DNA of 64,000 bases from Acuticoccus sediminis (GCF_003258595.1 NZ_QHHQ01000003.1:62001-126000); one strand, 5' to 3'; shown: positions 46,949-57,024, counted from the stretch's first letter. Notes: a model not told the origin generated them from the sequence alone. Translations and numbers: made by a program.

Positions 46949-47929
46949 TTGGACAACGACACGCGAGCAGGGGATCCCGAACCGATCAAACGGGTGGTGA
47001 TCCACATCGGATCGACGAAGACCGGCAGCTCGGCGCTGCAGACGGCCCTTTTCAAGCGCCGTGGCGAGCTCGCCGGGCAGGGCGTCCACTACTCCCAGCT
47101 CGGCGTTCACTTCAACCACGAGGGCGTGCCCTCCGGCGCTCACCATCTCCTGTCCGCGGCCGTGCATCCCGGCGCGTGGCGCATGCACCAGGCGGACCTG
47201 CCGGAGGACCGCGAGGCCTACTTCCGCGACACCGTCGCGCAGATCAAGACCGACGCCACCGCCGAGAAGGCGCACACCATCGTCCTCTCCAGCGAGTACT
47301 GGTGGGGCTCCTTCCCGCTGCCGATGTACCGCACCATCGCCGCCGCCTTCGCCCCGGCGACGTTCGAGGTCGTCGCCTTCATCCGCCGCCAGGACGAGTG
47401 GGCGATGTCGTCCTACCTGCAGGCGGTGAAGTCGGGCGAGACGCGCGACTTCCGCGAGTGGGCGGAGCGGGCGCTCTTCAAGGTCGGCTCCGGCCTCAAC
47501 TATTTCCGGGTGATCAACCGCTGGGCCTACATGCTGCAGGCCAAGGCGGTGCACGTGCTGCGCTATCAGGACGTGAAGTCCAACGTGTTCGCCGCATTCT
47601 GCGACACCATCGGCGCCGACGTCGACCGCACGATCCCCGTGGCGCGGGTCAACCCGTCGCCGTCGGCCGAGGGCGTTCAACTCCTGCTGGAGATCAACCG
47701 CTCGGGCCGGACCGACGAGGAGAAGCGCGCGGCGCGCGCCGAGGTCATGGGCTCCCACCGTGCCAGCGGCTCGCTCGCGATGCTGCTGACGCCGGAGGAG
47801 CGCGAGGCGACGTTCAAAGCATCGCGCGAATCGGACGCTCTGATTGTTCGTCGCTTCCTTCGCAGCGAGCTGCCGCTGTTCGATCTCGATGATCTCGAGA
47901 AGACAGAAGCCGCGGCTCCCGCGCCCTGA
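46949..47929 (+). CDS. Sulfotransferase-like protein
   Basis: 326 residues from a TTG at 46949 with GGAG seven bases upstream; an ATG in the same frame at 46865 would add 28 residues that lie in what looks like the shared promoter with rpiA. The PAPS phosphate loop is VVIHIGSTKTGSSALQ, and the 3'-phosphate region is FEVVAFIRRQDEWAMSSYLQ. These mark a cytosolic-type sulfotransferase of the P-loop family, often linked to surface polysaccharide. The last 116 bases overlap the end of the glycosyltransferase gene on the other strand. Substrate unknown. Confidence 0.78.
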   Translation: MDNDTRAGDPEPIKRVVIHIGSTKTGSSALQTALFKRRGELAGQGVHYSQLGVHFNHEGVPSGAHHLLSAAVHPGAWRMHQADLPEDREAYFRDTVAQIKTDATAEKAHTIVLSSEYWWGSFPLPMYRTIAAAFAPATFEVVAFIRRQDEWAMSSYLQAVKSGETRDFREWAERALFKVGSGLNYFRVINRWAYMLQAKAVHVLRYQDVKSNVFAAFCDTIGADVDRTIPVARVNPSPSAEGVQLLLEINRSGRTDEEKRAARAEVMGSHRASGSLAMLLTPEEREATFKASRESDALIVRRFLRSELPLFDLDDLEKTEAAAPAP

Positions 47930-50381
47930 ACCAGTCCGCCAGGGCGCTCGGGTTGCCGTGGCGCTCCGGCACGTCCGGCGCCCATAGGGCGTCCATGTCG
48001 AGGGCGAGCAGCGCGTCGTTGAGCGCGACGGGATCATCGCGCAGGTAGGCGTCCAGCACCGTCCCGCGCGGATAGTCCTTCACCCGCTCTCCCTGCGCGC
48101 CGAGGTTCAGCGCAGCCGTCGGCAGATGCAGCGCCATCGGCACCGACAGGGTGAACACGTACGTCTCCGGCCAGATCGAGGAGAAGAGCGCGAGGTCGGG
48201 CTGGATGTTGCGAATCAGCCGGATCGCCTCGGCCTCACCGGCATAGCGGCCGTGGACGGTGACCTTCCTGCCGGTCTTGATCTCCTTCACCGCCGTGTAG
48301 CCGACCACGTCGATGTGGATCGGCAGGTCGCGGTGCTCGATGTCCTTGATCATCGCGTGGAGCAGGTAGGCGCCCTTGTGCGGGCCGATGGCGCCCAAAA
48401 TGACGATGCGCCGCACACCGTCACCACGCGACGGCTTCTCGAGCGGCTCGGCCTCGTCGAGGTCCGGCTCCGGATGGGGATGGATCTTCACCTTGGAGAC
48501 GTCGGTGAGGCGCCGCGCGCGCAGGGCTGCCGCCTCGGACGGGGCGCTCACCATGTCGGCATGGGACAGGTAGTCGCGGAACCGGGCGCGCCAGTCGTCG
48601 ATCCGCACCCACTCGAACGCGGTGCTGGACGAGGCGAGGCAGGAGACGCAGCGCGAGGCGTCGGTCTCGCCGCAATAACGGTCCTCGGCGTCGAGGAAGG
48701 TGAGGCGCGGGCAGAGCGGCTGATGGTCGTGCCAGACATGCCAGTAGGGCTTGCCCGAGCGCATGAGCGTCGTCATCAGCTGGCCGATCGCCTCAGACGA
48801 CAGGCCCGCGAAGGTGTTCATGTGGATGAGCTCGGGGTCGAGCACCTCGATGATCCGGTCGAGCAGCGCGTTGTGGCGCTCGATGTTCAGTTCCTCGAGG
48901 TTGGGAAGATACGGCAGCGCCTGCTCGTTGAAGGCGGAAATGCGCACGAAGCCCTGCACCTGCGTCTGCACCACGATCGCGCGGTCGGCGACGGCCTTCT
49001 GCCCGGCTGCGACCATCGCGTAGTAGGTGTTGCGCAGGTAGGTCTCGATGCCGCCGCCCCGGGTGTGGGTGAAGAAGACGATCGAGATCGGGCCCAGCGC
49101 CTCGCGCAGGCGCGCGATGTCGAACAGGATCCGGGAGGGGAGCAGCGGGTCGGCCGAGACGTGCCGCGCGATGCGGCCGGCATACTCGGGGTGCTTCTGG
49201 GCCAGCAGCTCCTGCGCCTTTTCCGAGCGGGTGGACTGCGTCGGCCCGAACGAGGCGGAGCCGAAGTGGCGCACGTAGATGCCCGTCGCCATGACGTTGC
49301 GCCAGCCGTCCTTGATGGCGCGCATGCAGAAGTCGCATTCCTCGCCGTAGCCGAGGCCGAAGGTCTCCGCGTCGAACAGGCCGAGGCTGTGGATGGCGCT
49401 GCGGCGGACCGCCATGCAGAAGCCGATGCCGGTCGGCACGTCGACGATGGTCTTGCCGTTCGCCTCCCGGGCGAGGCGGTCGAGCGTCGCCGAATCGACC
49501 TCCAGCTCGTAGGAGTTGTCGACCACGCTCATCGGATAGCTGGCGATGGTGGCGTTGTTGGAGAGCGGCGTCACGGTCGCGATGCGCGGGTCGTCGCGCA
49601 GCGGCTCCATCAGCCGGTCGAGCCAGCCGTCGTGGACGTAGGTATCGGCATTGAGGAGCACCACGTCGCGGTGCTCGTTGTGGGCCATGCCGCGGTTCAC
49701 GGTGCCCACGAAGCCGAGGTTCTCCTCGTTGACGAGGAGGCGGATGAGGCCCTTCTCCTCCAGCATCCGGAGGAAGGCGCTGACTTCGGGCTGCGGCGAG
49801 CAGTCGTCGATGACGAGGCACTCGCACGGCGTCTCGTTCTCGGCGGCGAGCACCGACCAGATGGTCGCCGAGACGTGCTCCAGACTTTTGTAGACCGGGA
49901 TGACGACGTTGACGGCGTGGGCCGTCGGCGGGTCGATGACGCGGGCGGGGAGGTCGTCCCAGTCGCTGTCGGCCTTGAGCCGCGGGACGAGGAGCGCCTG
50001 GTCCGGCTGCTGCAGCGCGACGCGGCGGGCGCGGGAGACCGACGCCGTGCGGCCTTCGTTGCGGCCGTGGGTCAGCCAGTGCCGGTAGGGGTTGATGCGG
50101 GCCTCGGCGACGTCGCCGTACGTCTCGAGATAGTCGCGCGTCGAGAACAGTTCGGACGGGTCGCGCCCCTCCTTCCATCCCTTCAGGATGTAGTGCCGCG
50201 CCGGTCCGAAGACCATGTTGCGCAGCTCGGGGTACGTGTCGAGATAGAACTGGTTGTCGAAGTGGCGGATGATGTCGGCGCGCTCGGCCATGAACCGCTT
50301 CGAGTTCATGGTCCACTGGACGTGCCAGACGACCGACTGGGGATGGCGCGCCAGTCCGGTGATCGTGGACCAACGCATCAT
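47814..50381 (-). CDS. Two-domain glycosyltransferase (GT2 + GT4-like)
   Basis: 855 residues from the ATG at 50379-50381. The N-terminal 120 residues (FDNQFYLDTYPELRNMVFGP, HYILKGWKEGRDPSELFSTR) are the YLxxYPDV-type repeat often found before rhamnosyltransferases. A GT2 domain follows: NVVIPVYKSLEHVSATIWSV, LVIDDCSPQPEV and VLLNADTYVHDGWLDRLMEP with the metal-binding NAD(T) text. From about residue 420 a second, GT4-like part runs: ISIVFFTHTRGGGIETYLRN and VILGAIGPHKGAYLLHAMIK. It probably builds O-antigen or capsule. The last 38 residues are read from the antisense of the sulfotransferase gene. Confidence 0.85.
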   Translation of the reverse strand: MMRWSTITGLARHPQSVVWHVQWTMNSKRFMAERADIIRHFDNQFYLDTYPELRNMVFGPARHYILKGWKEGRDPSELFSTRDYLETYGDVAEARINPYRHWLTHGRNEGRTASVSRARRVALQQPDQALLVPRLKADSDWDDLPARVIDPPTAHAVNVVIPVYKSLEHVSATIWSVLAAENETPCECLVIDDCSPQPEVSAFLRMLEEKGLIRLLVNEENLGFVGTVNRGMAHNEHRDVVLLNADTYVHDGWLDRLMEPLRDDPRIATVTPLSNNATIASYPMSVVDNSYELEVDSATLDRLAREANGKTIVDVPTGIGFCMAVRRSAIHSLGLFDAETFGLGYGEECDFCMRAIKDGWRNVMATGIYVRHFGSASFGPTQSTRSEKAQELLAQKHPEYAGRIARHVSADPLLPSRILFDIARLREALGPISIVFFTHTRGGGIETYLRNTYYAMVAAGQKAVADRAIVVQTQVQGFVRISAFNEQALPYLPNLEELNIERHNALLDRIIEVLDPELIHMNTFAGLSSEAIGQLMTTLMRSGKPYWHVWHDHQPLCPRLTFLDAEDRYCGETDASRCVSCLASSSTAFEWVRIDDWRARFRDYLSHADMVSAPSEAAALRARRLTDVSKVKIHPHPEPDLDEAEPLEKPSRGDGVRRIVILGAIGPHKGAYLLHAMIKDIEHRDLPIHIDVVGYTAVKEIKTGRKVTVHGRYAGEAEAIRLIRNIQPDLALFSSIWPETYVFTLSVPMALHLPTAALNLGAQGERVKDYPRGTVLDAYLRDDPVALNDALLALDMDALWAPDVPERHGNPSALADWFRAREPRLLSSRDHRDRTAAARCEGSDEQSERPIRAML

Positions 50382-50585
50382 GAACGGTAGTTTCAACGCG
50401 TGGTCCTCATCCCCGCAACCCCGCATGCGCGGCGGTGACGTTGCGACTGGACGCGGTGACCCCAACAACAGGTCTGGCAGGCATTGGGCTTGCGAGCGAT
50501 GCGCACCGATTTACTCCGACAGGATATCGGAGGCTTACGGCGCCGCATCAGGTCGATCAACCCTCGTCCGGTGATCGGGGGTTCG

Positions 50586-51590
50586 TCATACGAGGCGCTG
50601 CGGCGGCTCCGCGAGTGGGCGGTCGACCCCGGCGGCCACAGCACCCTTAGGGGTGTAGATCGGCGGTCGCTCGCTGTATCTCTCGGCTCCCGGCCACAAT
50701 TCCTCGTCCACCAGCTCCCGTACCACGGACTTCAACTCGTGGATGACGGCGCGCGTCGTCTGCGACACCGGGCGCTGGGAGGAGGTGGCGAGGATCAGGG
50801 TGCGCGACAGGGACGGGTCCCTCAGGCTGCGCACAAGTAGGTGATCGTCGGGCGACACGGCGCCGCGGGGCAGGATCGTCGCGACGTTGTCCTTGCGGAC
50901 CATCGCCTTGATGGCCTCCACCGAATCGACCTCGGCGGCTACCGAGAGCGCGGTGTGCGCCTGCGCCGCCGTGCGCTCCACGAGGAGGCGCAGGCCATGG
51001 CTGCGGCGCGGCAGCACGAGCCGGCAGGTCGCGATCTCGCCGAGCGTGATGGGCCCCAGTTCGCGGTCGGAGCTGGCGGCGGCCGAGACGAAGACCAGCT
51101 CCTCGCGCAGCAGCGGCTCGGTCAGGAAGTGCTGCGTGCGGGTCGCGTCGTGGAGGATCGCGACGTCCAGCAGGCCGTTGGAGAGCCACTCGTTCACGTA
51201 GCCGGAGAATCCCTCCGTGAACTCGAGGTCGAGCTCGGGGTGCGTCCGTGCGACGCGGCGCAGCAGCGGCGGCGCAAGATAGCGGATCACCGTCGGGGTG
51301 GAGCCGATGAGGAGCGTTCCCTTGGCGACGCCCACCGTGTCGCGCACGTTCTGCTCGGCATGGCGCACCGCCTCCAGGATCTCGCTGGTGTGGGCGTAGA
51401 GCTGCTTGCCGGCCTCGGTGAGCTTCACGCCCCGCCCGTTGCGGAAGAAGAGCGGCGTGCCGAGCGCCTCCTCGAGGTTGGCGATCTGTCGGCTGACGGC
51501 GGGTTGTGCCACCGAAAGTGCGGCGGCCGCGCGCGAGACGCTGCCCGCGTCGGCGACACGCTTGAAATAGCGAAGTTGCTTGATTTCCAT
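50586..51590 (-). CDS. LysR family transcriptional regulator
   Basis: 334 residues from the ATG at 51588-51590. Helix-turn-helix MEIKQLRYFKRVADAGSVSR, then AAAALSVAQPAVSRQIANLE. The substrate domain follows with LLIGSTPTVIRYLAPPLLRR and ILPRGAVSPDDHL. It is close to the Nac/Cbl-like subgroup in its N-terminus. No gene is divergently placed beside it, so its target is not indicated by context. The C-terminal 25 residues are not conserved. Confidence 0.9.
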   Translation of the reverse strand: MEIKQLRYFKRVADAGSVSRAAAALSVAQPAVSRQIANLEEALGTPLFFRNGRGVKLTEAGKQLYAHTSEILEAVRHAEQNVRDTVGVAKGTLLIGSTPTVIRYLAPPLLRRVARTHPELDLEFTEGFSGYVNEWLSNGLLDVAILHDATRTQHFLTEPLLREELVFVSAAASSDRELGPITLGEIATCRLVLPRRSHGLRLLVERTAAQAHTALSVAAEVDSVEAIKAMVRKDNVATILPRGAVSPDDHLLVRSLRDPSLSRTLILATSSQRPVSQTTRAVIHELKSVVRELVDEELWPGAERYSERPPIYTPKGAVAAGVDRPLAEPPQRLV

Positions 51591-51938
51591 TGGCGGACCC
51601 TCGCGTACCGGTCGGCGGCGCCGGCGAGGCCGCCCGTTTGCGTGTTGACGTTCTCCTCGATCACAGGTCCGGGCCACATTGCGGGGCGTGCGCGCGCCAG
51701 CGGTGTCGGGGCGCCGCCGCAACGTGGATCGTCGAACCGTCGGTCATGTCAGGCAGGTCATCACCGTGACGCCGGCACAGGCGGTCGGCCTGTGGGCGAG
51801 GGACGCCGCCGGGCCGTGCCCGCAGCGTCCTTGCGCATCATCGCATAGCTGACACTAAGGTCCGTGGATGGTGCGAGCGTTGCGTCCCCGTCGCCGGGTC
51901 GATGGCGCGGGCGCCGCGTCATGGGCGGCGACGTCGCC
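51591..51938. other. Gap upstream of the LysR gene
   Basis: About 350 bases between the LysR start and the SppA-like stop. No gene, hairpin of note or known element was found; the LysR promoter must lie here. Confidence 0.4.
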
Positions 51939-52745
51939 TCAGGCGCCGTAGCGGTCCCACAGCATGTGCTGGTAGGCGGCGCCGACCAGCGAATCGGCGC
52001 TCGGCGCGGACGCGAGCCCCAGCCGCCGCAGCAGGGACGGGCGGGACGTCGACACCGACTTGATGCGGATCTTCTCGCCGAAGCGTGACTTGAGCGTGGT
52101 GCGGATCTCGCCTAGCCCGTCGACGAGGCCGAGACCCACCGCCGCATGACCCGACCAGAAGCGACCGGTGAAAAGGTCAGGGTCGTCACCGAGCCGGTCG
52201 CCCCGCCGGTCCTTGATGGCGGCGACGAAGGCCTCGTGCACGTCGCTCTGAACCGCGTGGAGGATTGCGACGTCCGCGTCACGCTGCGGCTTGAAGGGGT
52301 CCAGGATCGCCTTGTTCTCGCCGATCGTGTAGACGCGCCGCTCCACGCCGATCCGGGACAGCAGCTCCGGAAACCCGAACGTCGCCGTCACCACGCCGAT
52401 GGAGCCGACGATGGAGCTGGCGTCGGCGATGATCTCGTCCGCCGCGCAGGCCAGCCAGTAGCCGCCGGAGGCCGCGACGTCCTCCACGAAGGCGATGGTC
52501 GGCTTCTCGTGCTTCTCGGCGAGCGCCCGGATGCGCTGGACGATCAGCGAGGACTGCACCGGCGAGCCGCCCGGCGAATTGATCACGAGCGCCACGGCCG
52601 GTCCCCTCATCGCGAAGGCCTTGTCGAGCGCGCTCTCCACCCCGGCGAGGGAGAGGCCGGGCCGGAGCGAGGTTCCCTGCCCGATGACGCCGTGGAGGCG
52701 CACGACCGGGACGACGGGTTTCTTCGAGCGGGGCCAAAAGCGCAT
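51939..52745 (-). CDS. sppA: S49 family signal peptide peptidase (SppA-like)
   Basis: 268 residues from the ATG at 52743-52745. The short SppA type cuts leftover signal peptides in the membrane. The protease fold is seen in VALVINSPGGSPVQSSLIVQ, the nucleophile Ser in VEDVAASGGYWLACAADEI and IVGSIGVVTATFGFPELL, with the general-base Lys further on (about GENKAILDPFKP). An N-terminal membrane helix is weak, so it may be soluble or membrane-bound. It is divergent from the FIST gene, 223 bases away. Confidence 0.88.
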   Translation of the reverse strand: MRFWPRSKKPVVPVVRLHGVIGQGTSLRPGLSLAGVESALDKAFAMRGPAVALVINSPGGSPVQSSLIVQRIRALAEKHEKPTIAFVEDVAASGGYWLACAADEIIADASSIVGSIGVVTATFGFPELLSRIGVERRVYTIGENKAILDPFKPQRDADVAILHAVQSDVHEAFVAAIKDRRGDRLGDDPDLFTGRFWSGHAAVGLGLVDGLGEIRTTLKSRFGEKIRIKSVSTSRPSLLRRLGLASAPSADSLVGAAYQHMLWDRYGA

Positions 52746-52968
52746 CACACCACCTTCATCGATCAACGGGCGCCGGCCCGGCGGACCGGGTGGCCCGATC
52801 CGGAGGCCGGCGGACCGGATACGTGGGGTCGGGGAGGGGAACGCGCCAGCCGCCCGGCTTCGCCCCGACCTTGCCGGCATGTCCGAATGGGGCGGCGACT
52901 ATCCGTTTGCCATCGGGCGCGGCCGCCCGCGCGGGCGTATTGCACGGTGCGTTGGAAAGGGACGCGTC

Positions 52969-54138
52969 ATGCGCATCGAGATCAACGTCTCCCCGGCCGG
53001 CGAAGCGGCCGGCGCGGTGTCCGGGCAGAAGCTGGACCCGGAGCCGGACTTTCTGGCCGCCTATTTCACGGAGGGCCACGACGCTCACGAGGTGGCGAAG
53101 GCGCTCGGCCGCCTGAAACCGCGCGCGCTCCACGGCGGGACATCGTGCCGCGGCGTGATGAGCGCGGCGGGAATGAGCGCGGACGGCCCGGCGCTCGGCA
53201 CCTTCGCTGTCTACGACCGCGCGGGCGACTACGGGACGAGCCTTGTCGCCAAGGGGAGCGACGCGCGCGCGAGCGCCCGCCGCGCGATCGCCGAGGCGCT
53301 GTCCCACGCCGGGCGGCGCGGGGAGATGCCGGACCTCGTCTGGCTGACATCCTCGCCCGGCGACGAGGAGGCGATCATCCACGGCATCCAGGACGAGGTC
53401 GGCCCGCATGTCCCGATCATCGGCGGGAGCGCGGCCGACGACACCCTCGCCGGCCGCTGGCGCGTCATCTCCGCCGCCGGCGCTCTGACGGACGGGATCG
53501 TGGTGTCGGTGCTGTTTCCGTCCCGTCCGCTGGCGTCGGTGTTCCACTCCGGCTACGCGCCGACCGGGGAGCGGGCGCGCGCGACGGCGACGGACGGGCG
53601 CCGCGTCCTCGCGCTCGACGGGCGTCCGGCGGCGGACGTCTACGCGGAATGGACCTCCAATCCGGCGCTGGCGGCTCGGGGCGGCGTTCCGTGCAGCATC
53701 CTCGGCGAGGCGGCGCTGACGCCATTCGGCCGCAGCATCGGCCACGTGGCGGACGTTCCCTACTACCTCCTCGCGCACCCGACCGCGGTGCATCCGGACG
53801 GCTCGATCGAGCTCTTCGCCACCGTCGCTCCGGGGGAGGAGCTCGTCATGATGCGCGGCTCGCTGGACAGCCTCGCCGGCCGGGCGCGGCGGGTGGCCCG
53901 GCAGTCGCTGGAGCTCGCGCGGCAGCGCGAGGCGCCGGCGGGGGCGCTGGTGGTCTACTCCGGCGGCTGCATGATGGCGGTGTCGCACCGGATGGACGAG
54001 GTCGCGGCCGGCGTCAGCGCCGCGCTCGGCGGCGCGCCCTTCCTCGGCATCTTCACCTTCGGCGAGCAGGGCCGCGTCAGCGACGGCAGCAACCGCCATG
54101 GCAACCTGATGATCTCCTGCGTCAGCTTCGGCGTCTGA
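52969..54138 (+). CDS. FIST domain sensory protein
   Basis: 389 residues from the ATG at 52969 with GGAAAGGGA upstream. FIST_N is seen in LHGGTSCRGVMSAAGMSADG and VPIIGGSAADDTLAGRWRV; FIST_C in LAHPTAVHPDGSIELFATVA and LVVYSGGCMMAVSHRMDEVA. FIST proteins are thought to sense small ligands such as amino acids and are often next to histidine kinases. Here the hybrid kinase gene follows by 96 bases, so FIST is probably the input of that system. No membrane segment, so it is cytoplasmic. Confidence 0.9.
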   Translation: MRIEINVSPAGEAAGAVSGQKLDPEPDFLAAYFTEGHDAHEVAKALGRLKPRALHGGTSCRGVMSAAGMSADGPALGTFAVYDRAGDYGTSLVAKGSDARASARRAIAEALSHAGRRGEMPDLVWLTSSPGDEEAIIHGIQDEVGPHVPIIGGSAADDTLAGRWRVISAAGALTDGIVVSVLFPSRPLASVFHSGYAPTGERARATATDGRRVLALDGRPAADVYAEWTSNPALAARGGVPCSILGEAALTPFGRSIGHVADVPYYLLAHPTAVHPDGSIELFATVAPGEELVMMRGSLDSLAGRARRVARQSLELARQREAPAGALVVYSGGCMMAVSHRMDEVAAGVSAALGGAPFLGIFTFGEQGRVSDGSNRHGNLMISCVSFGV

Positions 54139-54234
54139 CCCACCGGACGCGGGAGCGCCGCGCGGGAGCGGCGGCCGACAATCTCCGCGCCAGTCGCCTG
54201 TGATGGACTGATGCGTCAGACGGAGACGACGGCG

Positions 54235-57024
54235 ATGACCGACGACGAAGCGCTGCGCGAGGCGCTTCTCGAGATCAACCACCTGCGCGCCCGCGAGGCA
54301 GCCGCCTTGCGGGAGGCGAACGCGCTCCTGCGCGGCGTCCAGCGGATGAACACCGCCCCGACGCCCGGGAGGGCGCTGGTGGAGCTGCTGCACTCGATCG
54401 CTGCCACCATGGCATGCGACTGCGTGGCCGTCGTCCACGACCGCAGCGGCGACGCGATCTTCCACCCGGTCGTCGGCGGCGACCTCGGCCGCGCACTGGC
54501 GCGTGCGGGGGCGCAGTTCACAAGGACGTCGCGCCTCGTCCTCGACCTCGCCCTCACCACCTGGTGGAACGCCTCGGTCGGCCCCTACCGCAGCCTCGCG
54601 CTGGTACCGATCGTCGTCTCGGGCGAGGCGGCGGCCATCGCCTGCTTCTCGATGACGCCGGGCAGCTTCACCAGAGGCGACATCGCGCTCCTCAACCGGC
54701 TCAGCGAGCTCGCCGCGCAGGCGCTGTCGACCCACGACCTCGCCGAGCGCAACGCGCTCCTCGCCGCGGTGATCGACGGTGCGCCGATCGCGGTCAGCAT
54801 CGCCGACACCTCCCGTCCCGGCAGCCCGGTCATCTACGTCAACGACGCCCACTGCCGGATGACGGGCACCCCGCGCTCGGACGTGATCGGCAAGTCGTGC
54901 GAGGCGATCTCGCAGGGGCTCGATGGCACGCCCGACCGGGAGCGGCTGCGCGCCGCGATCGCCGCGCGGGCGATCGGGCGCTTCGAGACCGTCAGCGTGC
55001 GGCATGACGGGACGCGCTTCGACAGCGACCTCACCGTCTACCCTGTGGCGCTGCAGGGGCGGCGCAGCTACCTCGTCGCCAGCCAGATGGACACCACCGA
55101 ACGCCGCGCCGCCGAACGCGAACGCGACCAGGTGCGGCACCGAATGATCGCGGCGCTGTCGGAAGCATCGGAGGGCTTCCTCATCCTGGACGCCGACGGG
55201 ACGGTCGTGCTCGCCAACCCGTCGTGGCGCTCGCTGTTCGCGGGCGCCCCGTGCGGCTGGCAGGAGGGCCGGCGCTTCGTCGACATCTGGGCCGAGCGGC
55301 TGCTCGTCTCCGGCGTCGGGCACAAGGAGGCCGCGAGCCAAGCCGAGGCGCGGCTCGCGGCGATGCGGAGCGGGCGGCGCGACCACGAGGAGACGCTGCC
55401 GGACGGGCGCGTCGTCCTCCTCTCGGAGACCTCGTTCGGGGGCAGCCAGTGCGTCTCCGTCGCGACGGACGTCACGCGCCTTCAGGCCTCCCGGCGGGAG
55501 CTGGCGCTGCGGGCGGCGGCGATCGAGGCGGCGCAGGACGGCATCGCGATCATCGACGAGGGCGGGCGCTACCTCTACATGAACTCGGCCCATCTCGACA
55601 TGTTCGGCTACGCCGCGCACGAGGTGATTGGCCACTCCTGGACCGGTCTCTACGCAGAGGACGTCGTCGACCGGCTGCGCCAGACGGTGCTGCCGGCGCT
55701 GGCGCGCGGCGGAAGCTGGCGCGGCGAGCTGATCGGCCGGCACAAGTCGGGCGGCCCGGTCGAGCAGGAGGTGTCGCTCACCATGCTGAGCGGATCCGGC
55801 CTCGTCTGCCTCACCCGCGACATCGGCATGCGCAAGCGGCAGGACGCGGAGAACATGCGCCTGCGCGAGCAGCTCAACGCGGCCCAGCGGCAGGAGGCGA
55901 TCGGCGTCATCGCCGCCGGCGTCGCGCACGACTTCAACAACGTCATCGCCGCGATCAGCGGCTCGGCCCTGCTGCTTGCCGAGAACGAGGAGATCGCCGA
56001 GCGCGACCGGGCGCACGCGAGGCGGATCCTCAAGGCGAGCGAGCGGGCGGGCAACCTCGTCGGGCGGCTGCTCGACTTCGGCAAGCGGCGCGCCTGCGCC
56101 AGGCGGATCGACGCCACCGCCGTGCTGGCGGAGGCGTCGGACCTCATCGCCGCGTCGGCCACCGGGCGCATCGACGTGCAGCTCGACCTGCCCGACGAGA
56201 CGGTTCCCATCGTCATCGACGGGACGGACCTTCTGCAGGTCGTGCTCAACTTCGTCATCAACGCGCGCGACGCGATCGAGGGGGGGCGCGGGTCGATCGC
56301 GGTGGAGCTGATGGCGGAGGCCGATCCGGGCGGCTTCGGCGACATCATCATCGGCCGCCTCGGCGCCGGCCCCTACGCGGCCGTGAGCGTGACCGACACC
56401 GGCTCGGGGATCGCCCGCGACCGCTTCCGCGCGATCTTCGATCCGTACGTCTCGACGAAGGGCAAGGACGGGACCGGGCTCGGCCTCGCGGTCGTGGCCG
56501 AGCTGGCGCGCGACGCGAACGGGCTGATCGCCATGACGTCCACGCTCGGCGAGGGGACGCGCTTCACCCTCCTGCTGCCGCGTGCCGACGCACCGCGGTC
56601 CCGGCCGTGCGAGCGCGAGCCGGCGGTGCCGTCGACGGACCTCACGCTGTCCGGCCGCCTGCTGCTGGTCGTCGACGACGATCCCGACGCGGGGGAGACA
56701 ACGGCGGCCATGCTGGAACGTCTCGGCGCCGAGGTCGCCCAGTGCTGCGATCCGGAGGACGCGCTGGAGGCCGTGCGGGACGATCCCGGCGCCTGGGACG
56801 CGCTGGTGACGGACTACGAGATGCCGAAGCTCGACGGGCATTCCCTCGCGGCATCGGTCCACGCCCTGAGGCCCGACCTGCCGTGCGTGTGCGTCACCGG
56901 GCGGCGCGACGTTTCCGTCGCCGGTACGCCGTTCGCCGCGGTGCTCACCAAGCCGGTCGGTTCGACCGAACTCGCGGCCGCCATCGTCGCCGCCGTCATG
57001 CGAAAGGAAAAGGTGCTGCAATGA
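54235..57024 (+). CDS. GAF/PAS hybrid histidine kinase with receiver domain
   Basis: 929 residues from the ATG at 54235 (GGAG upstream); an ATG at 54211 is an alternative. Order: a coiled N-terminus, a GAF-like domain (about 40-165), three PAS domains (about 170-560; for example YVNDAHCRMTGTPRSDVIGK, GFLILDADGTVVLANPSWRS, YLYMNSAHLDMFGYAAHEVI). The phospho-accepting His565 is in GVAHDFNNVIA, followed by N-box NFVINARDAIEGG and ATP lid DTGSGIARDRF / GKDGTGLGLAVV. A C-terminal receiver holds Asp860 in VTDYEMPKLDG. No membrane segment is present. It overlaps the LuxR response regulator gene (ATGA). Confidence 0.92.
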   Translation: MTDDEALREALLEINHLRAREAAALREANALLRGVQRMNTAPTPGRALVELLHSIAATMACDCVAVVHDRSGDAIFHPVVGGDLGRALARAGAQFTRTSRLVLDLALTTWWNASVGPYRSLALVPIVVSGEAAAIACFSMTPGSFTRGDIALLNRLSELAAQALSTHDLAERNALLAAVIDGAPIAVSIADTSRPGSPVIYVNDAHCRMTGTPRSDVIGKSCEAISQGLDGTPDRERLRAAIAARAIGRFETVSVRHDGTRFDSDLTVYPVALQGRRSYLVASQMDTTERRAAERERDQVRHRMIAALSEASEGFLILDADGTVVLANPSWRSLFAGAPCGWQEGRRFVDIWAERLLVSGVGHKEAASQAEARLAAMRSGRRDHEETLPDGRVVLLSETSFGGSQCVSVATDVTRLQASRRELALRAAAIEAAQDGIAIIDEGGRYLYMNSAHLDMFGYAAHEVIGHSWTGLYAEDVVDRLRQTVLPALARGGSWRGELIGRHKSGGPVEQEVSLTMLSGSGLVCLTRDIGMRKRQDAENMRLREQLNAAQRQEAIGVIAAGVAHDFNNVIAAISGSALLLAENEEIAERDRAHARRILKASERAGNLVGRLLDFGKRRACARRIDATAVLAEASDLIAASATGRIDVQLDLPDETVPIVIDGTDLLQVVLNFVINARDAIEGGRGSIAVELMAEADPGGFGDIIIGRLGAGPYAAVSVTDTGSGIARDRFRAIFDPYVSTKGKDGTGLGLAVVAELARDANGLIAMTSTLGEGTRFTLLLPRADAPRSRPCEREPAVPSTDLTLSGRLLLVVDDDPDAGETTAAMLERLGAEVAQCCDPEDALEAVRDDPGAWDALVTDYEMPKLDGHSLAASVHALRPDLPCVCVTGRRDVSVAGTPFAAVLTKPVGSTELAAAIVAAVMRKEKVLQ

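Noticed and set aside
52756-57021. Open frame of about 1420 codons on the minus strand
   Set aside because: Antisense to the FIST and hybrid kinase genes; composition is Arg/Asp/His-rich and lacks any domain.
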